Assembly (NCBI RefSeq): GCF_030651755.1
Contig: NZ_JAUSBZ010000101.1
Location: forward strand, 1-46,208
Length of the DNA stretch: 46,208 bases
Reading direction: 5' to 3'
Origin: Phenylobacterium sp.
GTDB lineage: Bacteria; Pseudomonadota; Alphaproteobacteria; Caulobacterales; Caulobacteraceae
In this document: positions 38,321 to 46,208 of the stretch, in pieces
Layout of the letters: each line of letters starts with the position of its first letter
How positions within the stretch are numbered: the first letter of the stretch is position 1
The notes under the pieces: model-generated
The model's database searches: none
What the model was told of the DNA's origin: nothing
The model's input: the letters and a program-made list of their open reading frames with translations, nothing else
Program-made: the position numbers and the translations under genes

Positions 38321-40003
38321 CTAAAGTCGCAGGACCGTGGTCTCGACGACCGGCCGGCGGCCCCAGACCCGCTGGCAGGCTTTCTTGACCGCCCGGGACA
38401 TGGCCGTCTCGACCGCCTCATCCAGGTCGCGGTCGGCGCCCGACAGACGCGAAAGGGCGCGTTCGGCCTCGTCGGCCAGATCCTCAAGAGCCTCCTCCAA
38501 GGGGTAGTCCTCGTCGGTGGGCATGCCGATGGCGCGAACCTGCGGTCCTGAGGTGATCTTGCCTCGACCATCAAGGGCCACGGCGATGGTGACCACCCCA
38601 TTATGGGCGGCGTGACGGCGCTCGCGCAGGGCTTCGCCATTCTCACTGACCACCACCTTGGCGTCGACATAGAGCCGACCCGCGGGAGTCTCATCGATGA
38701 TCTCCGCCCGCCCGGGCGCCAGACGCACCATGTCGCCATTGCGCGGCGCGACCGTCTGCGGAACCTGCAGGTCCCGGGCGAAGGCTGCATGCTCCAGCAG
38801 ATGACGGCGCTCCCCATGGGTGGGGATGGCGATCTGGGGCCGGGCCCAGGCGTACATCCGCGCCAGCTCGTCCCGGCAGGGGTGGCCAGAGACGTGGATG
38901 CCGGGATGATCATTGTCGGTGTAGAGCCGCACGCCCCGGTCGGCCATGCGGTTCTGCAGGTTGCGGATGGCGATCTCATTGCCCGGAATGACCCGCGAGG
39001 AGAAGACGCAGGAATCCCCCTTGCCCAGGTTCACATGGGGATGGGTTCCGTCTGAAATCCGCGACAGGGCGGCGCGCGCCTCACCCTGGCTGCCCGTGCA
39101 GAGATAGAGGATGGAGTCGGCGGGGAAATAGCCCGCCTCGCTCTCATTGACGAAATCCTTGAGGCCGGTGAACAGCCCGACAGAACGCGCCGCGGCGGCC
39201 ATGCGGTGCATGGACCGGCCCACCAGACAGACCCGTCGGCCATTGGCCTCTGCCGCCCGGATCACAGAATCCATCCGCGCCACGTTGGACGCGAAGCAGG
39301 CCACCGCCACCTTGCCCTTCAGCTCGCCGATCAGCCGGGCGAGCGCGTCGCGCACATCGGCCTCCGAACCGGACTCGCCCTCCACGAAAACATTTGTGGA
39401 GTCGCAGACCATGGCCAGGACGCCCTCGTCGCCGAGCTGGCGGATGAAGGCCTCGTCCGTGGCGGAGCCGAGCACCGGGTCAGGATCGATCTTCCAGTCG
39501 CCGGTGTGCAGGACCGTGCCCAGAGGCGTGCGGATCGACAGGCCGTTGGGCTCGGGGATCGAGTGGGTCAGGGTGATCAGGTCGATCTCGAAGGGCCCCA
39601 GCGTCACCCGACCGCCCAGCGGCACGACATTGATCTCCACCTGGCCCTCAAGGCCCCCTTCCCGCAGTTTTTCGCGCAGCAGGAAGGCGGTGAAGGGAGT
39701 CGCATAGAGCGGTGCGCGCAGGCGCGGCCACAGCCAGGCCACGGCGCCGATATGGTCCTCATGGGCGTGGGTCAGGACGATGCCGAGGATGTCGTCGGCA
39801 TGTTCTTCGATGAAGGTCGGATCGGGCAGGATCAGGTCGACGCCCGGCGTCGTCAGGTCGCCGAACGTCACCCCCAGATCGACAATGATCCACTTGCGCG
39901 CATGGGGCGGGCCGAACCCATAGAGGTTGAAGTTCATCCCGATCTCGTTGGAGCCCCCCAGGGGGAGAAAAACGAGTTCGTCTTGCGTCTTGTTGGCGGC
40001 CAT
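38321..40003 (-). CDS. rnj: Ribonuclease J
   Basis: RNase J is a metallo-beta-lactamase/beta-CASP nuclease with 5'-exo and endo activity, used for rRNA 5' ends and mRNA decay. The 560-residue protein has the zinc motif HAHEDH at 79-84, HTGDWKIDPDP, CDSTNVFVEGESGSE, and the beta-CASP TGSQGEARAALSRI. The C-terminal motif is SGHPCRDELARMY, and the late His is in IPTHGERRHL. Alphaproteobacteria commonly have a single RNase J besides RNase E. The ATG overlaps the coaX TGA by one base. Confidence 0.96.
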   Translation of the reverse strand: MAANKTQDELVFLPLGGSNEIGMNFNLYGFGPPHARKWIIVDLGVTFGDLTTPGVDLILPDPTFIEEHADDILGIVLTHAHEDHIGAVAWLWPRLRAPLYATPFTAFLLREKLREGGLEGQVEINVVPLGGRVTLGPFEIDLITLTHSIPEPNGLSIRTPLGTVLHTGDWKIDPDPVLGSATDEAFIRQLGDEGVLAMVCDSTNVFVEGESGSEADVRDALARLIGELKGKVAVACFASNVARMDSVIRAAEANGRRVCLVGRSMHRMAAAARSVGLFTGLKDFVNESEAGYFPADSILYLCTGSQGEARAALSRISDGTHPHVNLGKGDSCVFSSRVIPGNEIAIRNLQNRMADRGVRLYTDNDHPGIHVSGHPCRDELARMYAWARPQIAIPTHGERRHLLEHAAFARDLQVPQTVAPRNGDMVRLAPGRAEIIDETPAGRLYVDAKVVVSENGEALRERRHAAHNGVVTIAVALDGRGKITSGPQVRAIGMPTDEDYPLEEALEDLADEAERALSRLSGADRDLDEAVETAMSRAVKKACQRVWGRRPVVETTVLRL

Positions 40004-40776
40004 CAGGCGCCTCCGGAATTACGGCGATGGATCTCAAGGAGACCCCTTATGGTCAGGTCCGGATCGAAGTGGTCGATCGCCAGACTGGCCCCATGGAACA
40101 GCGACGCGACGCCGCCGGTTGCAATCACGGTCAGGGGCTCTGGCCACTCTGACTTGATCCGGTCGATCAGGCCCTCGATCAGGGCGACATATCCCCAGAA
40201 GACGCCGGACTGCATGGCGCCCACCGTATCCTTGCCGATCACCCGCTGAGGCTTCTGAATGGCCACCCGCGGCAGCTTGGCGGCGGCCGCATGCAGGGCT
40301 TCCATCGACAGGTTGATGCCCGGCGCGATCACCCCGCCCTCGAACCCGCCATCGCCGGCGATGACATCGAAAGTGGTGGCGGTGCCGGAGTCGATGACGA
40401 TCAGGGGGCCAGGATAGACCATATGCGCGCCGATGGCGTTGACCAGGCGGTCAGCCCCGGCCTCGGACGGCTTGTCGATGCGCACCGCGATGCCGAGTTC
40501 GGCGTTCTCGCCGATCACCAGCGGTTCCACATGCAGGTAGCGCCGGGCGAGATTGCGCAGGTTGAAGATCGACTGTGGCACGACGCTGGAGATGATGCAG
40601 GCGTCCAGCACCCCGAACTGCAGCCCGGCCATGTGCAGCAGCTGCGAGAGCCAGACGGCGTATTCGTCCGCCGTGCGGGTGGAGTCCGTGGCCGCCCGCC
40701 ACTGAGCGATCCAGGTCTGGCCGTCATGGACGGCGAAGAGCGTATTGGTGTTGCCCTGTTCGATCGCCAGCAGCAT
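40003..40776 (-). CDS. coaX: Type III pantothenate kinase
   Basis: CoaX phosphorylates pantothenate in the first step of CoA synthesis. It is of the ASKHA fold and is not inhibited by CoA. The 257-residue protein has [16 protein letters not shown] at the phosphate-1 loop, GADRLVNA with the catalytic-base Asp109, and [10 protein letters not shown] (phosphate 2). [11 protein letters not shown] forms the adenosine motif. The first loop reads E-Q-G-N-T-N, where most CoaX proteins have D-x-G-N-T-N. It is joined to birA and rnj by one-base TGATG overlaps. Confidence 0.94.
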   Translation of the reverse strand: MLLAIEQGNTNTLFAVHDGQTWIAQWRAATDSTRTADEYAVWLSQLLHMAGLQFGVLDACIISSVVPQSIFNLRNLARRYLHVEPLVIGENAELGIAVRIDKPSEAGADRLVNAIGAHMVYPGPLIVIDSGTATTFDVIAGDGGFEGGVIAPGINLSMEALHAAAAKLPRVAIQKPQRVIGKDTVGAMQSGVFWGYVALIEGLIDRIKSEWPEPLTVIATGGVASLFHGASLAIDHFDPDLTIRGLLEIHRRNSGGA

Positions 40777-41519
40777 CAGGCGTCTCCAAAAAATACGTCG
40801 CCGGCGGTGATCTTGCGGATCTGACCGTCGTCCAATCGCAGGCGCAGGGCGCCATCGGGGTCCATGCCTTCGGCCACGCCCTCCACCGTCTCATTCGGGA
40901 GCCTGGCGATACAAGTCTGACCCAGCCCGTGGGCCCGGCGGGTCCAACCGTCAGCGATGGCGGAAAAGCCCTGGGCGGCCCAGGCGCCGCGCCAGGTCTC
41001 GAAGGCCGCGGCCAGCACGTCCAGAGCCGCCTGGGGTGTCGGGGGCGCGCCGCTCATGTGTTCGGCGAAGGTGGCGGAGGGACGTTCAGCCGCCTCAGGG
41101 CCGCTGACCAGATTGATCCCAATCCCGACCGCCAGCCAGAGGCGGCCATCGGGACGGGCGCCCGATTCCACCAGGATCCCGGCGGCCTTGCGTCCGTCGA
41201 TCATCAGGTCGTTGGGCCACTTCACACTGACCAGGTCTGAGGCCAGGCAGGACTCCGCCAGATCGGCGGCGGCCAGGGCGGCGACAAACGACAGCTGTGC
41301 GGCCTCGCCGGCCGGCCGGTCGGTGGTCATCAACAGGGTGGCGGCCAGGTTGCCCGCGCCGGTCTCCCAAGGCCTTCCCCGCCGGCCGCGCCCAGCGGTC
41401 TGGCGGAAGGCGGCGATCCAGAGCGGCCCAGCGTCCCCCGCCTCGGCCCGACGGCGCGCCTCGGCGTTGGTGGAGTCGAGCTCGTCGAAGAACGCGATCG
41501 GCGGGTGAACGGTAGCCAA
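40776..41519 (-). CDS. birA: Biotin--[acetyl-CoA-carboxylase] ligase (monofunctional)
   Basis: This ligase attaches biotin to carboxylase carrier proteins through biotinyl-AMP. The 247-residue protein has the catalytic [14 protein letters not shown] start, [14 protein letters not shown] (the biotinyl-AMP loop, about 42-54) and [19 protein letters not shown] with the catalytic Lys. A C-terminal SH3-like domain covers about 200-247. There is no N-terminal helix-turn-helix, so it does not repress biotin genes itself. It follows nuoN by one base and precedes coaX, the usual alphaproteobacterial order. Confidence 0.95.
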   Translation of the reverse strand: MATVHPPIAFFDELDSTNAEARRRAEAGDAGPLWIAAFRQTAGRGRRGRPWETGAGNLAATLLMTTDRPAGEAAQLSFVAALAAADLAESCLASDLVSVKWPNDLMIDGRKAAGILVESGARPDGRLWLAVGIGINLVSGPEAAERPSATFAEHMSGAPPTPQAALDVLAAAFETWRGAWAAQGFSAIADGWTRRAHGLGQTCIARLPNETVEGVAEGMDPDGALRLRLDDGQIRKITAGDVFFGDA

Positions 41520-41520
41520 A

Positions 41521-42951
41521 TCAGGCCAGGCCGAAGGCGGCGGCGGCGGCCGCTGCGAGCGGATCGATGAAGACCAGGGCGACGAGAACCACGGGGAAGG
41601 TGAACAGGGCGAGCGCCAGGGCGATGGCGCGGGCCTCCACGGGCGGCGTCTCGGTGGCGCCGGCCGAGGCGTCGAACCACATCACCTTGATCAGGCGCAG
41701 ATAGTAGAAGGCCGCCACCACGCTGCCCACCAGGGCGATAACGGCGGCGACGCCGAGACCCGCGCCGATGGCCGCCTTGAAGACATAAAACTTGGCCCAG
41801 AAGCCCGAGAAAGGCGGCAGGCCGAGCGCTGAAAGCGCGAAGGCGCTCATGGCCAGGGCGATGCCGGGGCGCTCCTTAAAGAGGCCCGCCATGTCGGAGA
41901 TCGTCTCCATGGGCCGGCCATCCCGCGACAGAGCGGCCAGGCAGGCGAAGAAGCCGGTCACGTCGACCATGTAGAGGACCATGAAGACCAGCATGGCCTG
42001 CACGCCAGCGGCGTCGCCCGAGGCAAGGCCCAGGACCGCGTAGCCGATATTGGCGATGGAGGAATAGGCCCACAGGCGTTTCAGATTGCTCTGTGCGAGA
42101 CCGGCGAAGGCGCCGACAGCGACGGAGGCCAGCGCGATGATCACCAGGATCTGGCTCCACTGAGCGGCGGCGCCACCAAAGCCTTCGGCCAGGACGCGGG
42201 CGAACAGCACCATGGCGGCCATCTTGGGCGCCGCGCCAAAGAAGGCCACGACCGGGGTCGGCGCGCCCTCGTAGACGTCCGGCGTCCACATGTGGAACGG
42301 GGCCGCCGAAATCTTGAAGGCCAGGCCGCAAATCAGGAACACCAGGCCAAACAGCACCCCCACATTGGCGCCGCCCTCCACCGACTGGGCAATGACGTCG
42401 AAATGGGTCGAGCCGGCGAAGCCGTAGATCAGCGATGCGCCATAGAGCAGCAGGCCGGACGACAGGGCGCCCAGGACGAAATACTTCAGGCCGGCCTCAG
42501 ACGCCTTGGCGTTATCCCGGTGGATGGCGGCCAGGACATAGAGGGCCAGGGAGTGAAGCTCGACGCCGATATAGAGCGAAATCAGGTCCCCGGCCGAAGC
42601 CATCATGCCCATGCCGAGCGCGGCCAGCACGATCAGGATCGGGAACTCGAAATTGTTCACCCCGCGGCGTTGGAACCAGGGCTGGCCCAGGGGAATGGCG
42701 ATGGCGCTGGCGGCGTAGATGGCCACCTTGGCGAAGGCCGAGGCCTGATCGGCGATCAGGCCGCCAGAGAAGCCGCGGCCCATGGGGCCGAACACCGCCG
42801 CAACGCCCGCGGCGACCAGCAGGGCGACGGCCGCCAGGCTGAACACCGTGTTGGCTCGGCTTTGAAAGGCGCCCCAGACCAGCAGCGCCAGAGCGCCGCC
42901 GGCCAGGATCACCTCGGGAAGGGCGAGGCTCAGATCGGTGGAGAAGTTCAT
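41521..42951 (-). CDS. nuoN: NADH-quinone oxidoreductase subunit N
   Basis: NuoN is one of three antiporter-like proton-pumping subunits in the membrane arm of complex I. The 476-residue protein has about 14 helices. SLYIGVELHSLALYVLAAIH, ISAAPFHMWTPDVYEGAPTP and LWAYSSIANIGYAVLGLASG carry the conserved Glu, Lys and His proton-path residues. Its stop lies one base from the birA start, so the nuo operon runs on into cofactor genes. nuoM is 13 bases upstream. Confidence 0.97.
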   Translation of the reverse strand: MNFSTDLSLALPEVILAGGALALLVWGAFQSRANTVFSLAAVALLVAAGVAAVFGPMGRGFSGGLIADQASAFAKVAIYAASAIAIPLGQPWFQRRGVNNFEFPILIVLAALGMGMMASAGDLISLYIGVELHSLALYVLAAIHRDNAKASEAGLKYFVLGALSSGLLLYGASLIYGFAGSTHFDVIAQSVEGGANVGVLFGLVFLICGLAFKISAAPFHMWTPDVYEGAPTPVVAFFGAAPKMAAMVLFARVLAEGFGGAAAQWSQILVIIALASVAVGAFAGLAQSNLKRLWAYSSIANIGYAVLGLASGDAAGVQAMLVFMVLYMVDVTGFFACLAALSRDGRPMETISDMAGLFKERPGIALAMSAFALSALGLPPFSGFWAKFYVFKAAIGAGLGVAAVIALVGSVVAAFYYLRLIKVMWFDASAGATETPPVEARAIALALALFTFPVVLVALVFIDPLAAAAAAAFGLA

Positions 42952-42964
42952 CTCAAAAGCCCCC

Positions 42965-44452
42965 TCACCCGCCGGTCGCGGCGCGGTAGACCGCGACCAG
43001 ATTGTCGACCGAGGCCTGGGTGATATCGAAAACGGCGGCCGGATAGATGCCGAGATAGAGGGTGCCGATGATCAGGGGGGCGAAGATCGCCACCTCCCGC
43101 CAGTTCAGGTCCTTGATCTCGGCCAGGGCCGGATTGGTGATCTCGCCGAACACGACCCGGCGGTACAGGGTCAGCGCATAGACGGCTGAGAGAATGACGC
43201 CGGAGGCCGCCACAATCGCCGCCCAGGTCGAGGCCTGGTAGGCGCCGGTCATGGTGAGGATTTCGCCCACGAAGCCCGAGGTGCCCGGCAGGCCCACATT
43301 GCCCATGGTGAACAGCAGGAAGATGGCCGCGTACCAGGGCATGCGGTTCACCAGGCCGCCATAGAAGGCGATCTCGCGGGTGTGCATCCGGTCATAGACC
43401 ACGCCGACACAGAGGAAGAGGGCGCCGGAGATCAGGCCATGGCTGACCATCTGGAAGATGGCGCCCTGCTCACCCTGGGCGTTGCCTGAGAAGATGCCGA
43501 GCGTCACGAAGCCCATATGGGCCACCGAGGAATAGGCGATCAGTTTCTTGATGTCGGTCTGCCGGAAGGCGACCAGCGAGGTGTAGACGATGGCGATCAC
43601 CGACAGGGCGAAGACCAGCGGCGTGAAATAGGCCGAGGCGTCGGGGAACATGGGCAGCGAGAACCGCATGAACCCATAGCCGCCCATCTTCAGCAGCACG
43701 CCCGCCAGGATCACCGAACCGGCCGTCGGCGCCTCCACGTGGGCGTCAGGCAGCCAGGTGTGCACCGGCCACATGGGCATCTTCACCGCGAACGAGGCGA
43801 AGAAGGCCAGCCACAGCCAGATCTGGATCTCCTGACCGAAGTCATAGGTCATCAGTTCGGGGATCGAAGAGGTGCCGGTGATGCCGATCATGCCGAGCAC
43901 CGCGGCCAGCATCAGCACCGAGCCCAGCAGGGTGTAGAGGAAGAACTTGAAGGCCGCATAGACCCGGTTCTTGCCGCCCCAGACCCCGATGATCAGGAAC
44001 ATCGGCGCCAGGCCGAACTCGAAGAACAGATAGAAGAGGATCAGGTCGAGCGCGCAGAACACGCCGATGACCAGGGTCTCCAGCGCCAGGAAGGCGATGA
44101 GGTATTCCTCGATGCGATGCTCGATCGAGCGCCAGGAGGCGGCGATGCAGAGCGGCATCAGGAAGGCCGTCAGCACCACGAACAGCACCGAAATGCCGTC
44201 CACGCCCATCCGGTAGTGAAGGCCGCCGAACCAGGCGAAGTCCTCGACGAACTGGAAGTCGGCGGTCGTGCGGTCGAACAGACCCAGCATGACCAGGGAG
44301 ATGGCCAGCGTCACCAGGGTGGTGATGAGCGCGATCCACTTGGCCAGTTCCGCCGAGCGCGGGCTGCCGGCAGGGGCGATGAACCGCAGCGCCAGGATGG
44401 CCGCGATGCCCGCGACAGGCGCGTAGGTGATAAGCGAGAGAATGCCAGTCAT
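42965..44452 (-). CDS. nuoM: NADH-quinone oxidoreductase subunit M
   Basis: NuoM is the central antiporter-like pump of complex I. The 495-residue protein has the key helix [20 protein letters not shown] with the essential Glu. [20 protein letters not shown] and [16 protein letters not shown] carry the Lys, and [19 protein letters not shown] also occurs. Length and motifs are normal. It lies 14 bases downstream of nuoL. Confidence 0.97.
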   Translation of the reverse strand: MTGILSLITYAPVAGIAAILALRFIAPAGSPRSAELAKWIALITTLVTLAISLVMLGLFDRTTADFQFVEDFAWFGGLHYRMGVDGISVLFVVLTAFLMPLCIAASWRSIEHRIEEYLIAFLALETLVIGVFCALDLILFYLFFEFGLAPMFLIIGVWGGKNRVYAAFKFFLYTLLGSVLMLAAVLGMIGITGTSSIPELMTYDFGQEIQIWLWLAFFASFAVKMPMWPVHTWLPDAHVEAPTAGSVILAGVLLKMGGYGFMRFSLPMFPDASAYFTPLVFALSVIAIVYTSLVAFRQTDIKKLIAYSSVAHMGFVTLGIFSGNAQGEQGAIFQMVSHGLISGALFLCVGVVYDRMHTREIAFYGGLVNRMPWYAAIFLLFTMGNVGLPGTSGFVGEILTMTGAYQASTWAAIVAASGVILSAVYALTLYRRVVFGEITNPALAEIKDLNWREVAIFAPLIIGTLYLGIYPAAVFDITQASVDNLVAVYRAATGG

Positions 44453-44466
44453 GACCTATCCCCGCC

Positions 44467-46208
44467 TCAAGCTCGCCAGAACCAGAGGGCGAAGGCCAGC
44501 AGCCCCGCTACCCCGAGCAGCATTACAAACGCATAGTGGTAGACGTAGCCCGTCTGCAGCTTGCCGGTCCGCCGGCCGATCATGGCCGAGGCGGCCGCCA
44601 CCCCATTGGGGCCCAGTCCGTCGATGATCTTCTGGTCGCCGACCTTCCAGAACAGGTCGCCCAGCCCGCGGGCGGCGCGGACGAAGGTGGCGTTGTAGAG
44701 CTCGTCGAAGAACCACTTGTTGTAGAGGAAGCTCCAGACCGGACCCTCCTTGGCCGCCATCCGGGCGCCGAGGCCTTCGCGCAGCACATAGATGTAGAAG
44801 GCGATGGCCAGACCGAGCATGGAGGCCACCAGGGGCGCATAGAGCACCCAGTGCGGCACATGGTGGGCGTGCTCGAGCACATGGTTGGTGGGCGCGGTGA
44901 AGATGGCGCCGCGCCAGAACTCGGCCTGATGGTCGCCCACGAAATGCTCGACGAAGGCGAAGCCCGCCGCCACCGCGCCGACCGCCAGCAGCAGTAGGGG
45001 AACCACCATCACCAGCGGGCTCTCATGGGGCGTGTGCGCATGGTGATGCCCATGGTCGTGAGCGTCCGGCAGGGGCTCGTCATGGGTCTCATGCTGGGCC
45101 GGGGCGTGGGCATGGTCGTCGTGGGGCTCATGACCCCACTTGGCGTGGCCATGGAAGGTCATGAAGGCCAGGCGCCAGGAATAATAGGCCGTCAGGCCCG
45201 CCGCCAGGATGCCGATGACGAAGGCGAAGAAGGCGATGCCGTTCTCTTCGCCCGCCGCATAGGCCGCCTCGATGATGGTGTCCTTGGAGTAGAAGCCGGC
45301 GAAACCCAGGTGCAGATCGGGGATGCCGAAGCCGGTGATGGCGAGCGTGCCGATGACCATCACAGCATAGGTGACGGGCAGCAGCTTCCACAGGGCGCCC
45401 ATCTTCCGCATGTCCTGCTCGTGGTGCATGCCGTGGATCACCGAGCCGGCGCCCAGGAACAGCAGCGCCTTGAAAAAGGCGTGGGTGAACAGGTGAAACA
45501 TGGCCGCCTGATAGGCGCCGACGCCGGCGGCGAAGAACATGTAGCCGAGCTGCGAACAGGTCGAATAGGCGATGACCCGCTTGATGTCGTTCTGGGCGAG
45601 GCCCACCGTGGCGGCGAACAGGGCCGTGATGGCGCCCACCAGGGTGACGATCTGCTTGGTCACCGGGGCGTATTCGAACATCGGCGACAGCAGGCAGACC
45701 ATATAGACGCCGGCCGTCACCATGGTGGCGGCGTGGATCAGGGCCGAGACCGGGGTCGGGCCTTCCATGGCGTCGGGCAGCCAGGTGTGCAGGAAGAACT
45801 GGGCCGACTTGCCCATGGCGCCGACGAACAGCAGGGCGCAGGCGAGGTCCACGGCATGCCAGGTCTGGCCGGCGAACTGCCAGCCCACGGCGGCGAACTC
45901 CTCAACCCGCGGGAAGATCTCGGCGAACTCGATGGTGCCGAACATCCAGAAGACGGTGATGATGCCGAGCGCAAAGCCGAAGTCGCCGACACGGTTGACC
46001 ACGAAGGCCTTGATGGAGGCGGCGTTGGCGGTGGGCTTTTTGAACCAGAAGCCGATCAGCAGATAACTGGCGAGCCCCACCCCTTCCCAGCCGAAGAACA
46101 GCTGCATGAAGTCGGCCGCCGTCACCAGGGCCAGCATGGCGAAGGTGAAGAGCGACAGATAGGCGAAGAAGCGCGGCCGATGCGGATCATGATGCATGTA
46201 GCCGATCG
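44467..46208 (-). CDS. nuoL: NADH-quinone oxidoreductase subunit L (partial, N-terminal end outside window)
   Basis: NuoL is the distal pump of complex I, with the long lateral helix. About 580 codons are present. The visible start [20 protein letters not shown] is internal to the protein, so the true start lies beyond 46208. Motifs include [50 protein letters not shown] and [21 protein letters not shown] hydrophilic loop encoded at about 45019-45170 is extremely His-rich, with 15 His in about 44 residues. The C-terminal hydrophobic helix ends at FALWFWRA. Confidence 0.96.
   Translation of the reverse strand, partial: IGYMHHDPHRPRFFAYLSLFTFAMLALVTAADFMQLFFGWEGVGLASYLLIGFWFKKPTANAASIKAFVVNRVGDFGFALGIITVFWMFGTIEFAEIFPRVEEFAAVGWQFAGQTWHAVDLACALLFVGAMGKSAQFFLHTWLPDAMEGPTPVSALIHAATMVTAGVYMVCLLSPMFEYAPVTKQIVTLVGAITALFAATVGLAQNDIKRVIAYSTCSQLGYMFFAAGVGAYQAAMFHLFTHAFFKALLFLGAGSVIHGMHHEQDMRKMGALWKLLPVTYAVMVIGTLAITGFGIPDLHLGFAGFYSKDTIIEAAYAAGEENGIAFFAFVIGILAAGLTAYYSWRLAFMTFHGHAKWGHEPHDDHAHAPAQHETHDEPLPDAHDHGHHHAHTPHESPLVMVVPLLLLAVGAVAAGFAFVEHFVGDHQAEFWRGAIFTAPTNHVLEHAHHVPHWVLYAPLVASMLGLAIAFYIYVLREGLGARMAAKEGPVWSFLYNKWFFDELYNATFVRAARGLGDLFWKVGDQKIIDGLGPNGVAAASAMIGRRTGKLQTGYVYHYAFVMLLGVAGLLAFALWFWRA

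Noticed and set aside
44467..46197. NuoL starting at the Met at 46197
   Set aside because: Conserved NuoL sequence (IGY before [11 protein letters not shown]) continues upstream to the window edge, so this Met is internal.

Overview
The window is a 46.2-kb piece of a high-GC alphaproteobacterial chromosome, most likely from a member of the Caulobacterales close to Caulobacter or Phenylobacterium. The evidence is the gene order, an LpxI-type lipid A pathway, alphaproteobacterial LexA boxes (GTTC-N7-GTTC), a ProRS without an editing insert, and a SidA-like SOS peptide gene next to dnaE. Nearly all of it is core housekeeping sequence with very tight gene packing. I saw no transposon, prophage, CRISPR array, rRNA or tRNA gene.

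Layout: (1) 1-2975, minus strand: pyrG (its C-terminal end is outside the window), secG, tpiA. (2) 3103-9281, plus strand: a SurA/PpiD-like peptidyl-prolyl isomerase whose stop overlaps the GTG start of trpE, then trpG, trpD and trpC. A small membrane-protein ORF lies antisense between trpE and trpG. (3) 9374-10123: lexA with its own SOS box, convergent with comEC (minus, to 12242). (4) gltX and gltA on plus, 12310-15058. (5) 15055-33495: a long minus-strand run of envelope and translation genes. In transcription order it is sidA-like, dnaE, rpsB, tsf, pyrH, frr, uppS, cdsA, dxr, rseP, bamA, skp/ompH, lpxD, fabZ, lpxA, lpxI, lpxB. (6) A VOC/glyoxalase gene on plus at 33587, divergent from sidA. 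(7) 34021-37293, minus: proS, lolC/E, lolD. (8) 37598-46208, minus: the 3' part of the nuo operon (nuoL partial, nuoM, nuoN), then birA, coaX, rnj, mce and a DUF1467 gene, closed by a rho-independent terminator.

How the genes work together: lpxD-fabZ-lpxA-lpxI-lpxB make lipid A. bamA, skp, rseP and lolCD handle outer-membrane protein assembly, envelope-stress proteolysis and lipoprotein export. dxr, uppS and cdsA supply isoprenoid carrier and phospholipid precursors. rpsB, tsf, frr and pyrH serve translation and UMP synthesis. The trp genes make tryptophan as far as indole-glycerol phosphate, except that trpF, trpB and trpA are not in the window.

The most interesting locus is 33403-33555. 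A 30-codon ORF with a strong Shine-Dalgarno encodes a single-span membrane peptide. Its promoter is overlaid by one perfect and one imperfect LexA box, and it lies 26 bases upstream of dnaE. This matches the SOS-induced division inhibitor SidA of Caulobacter crescentus.
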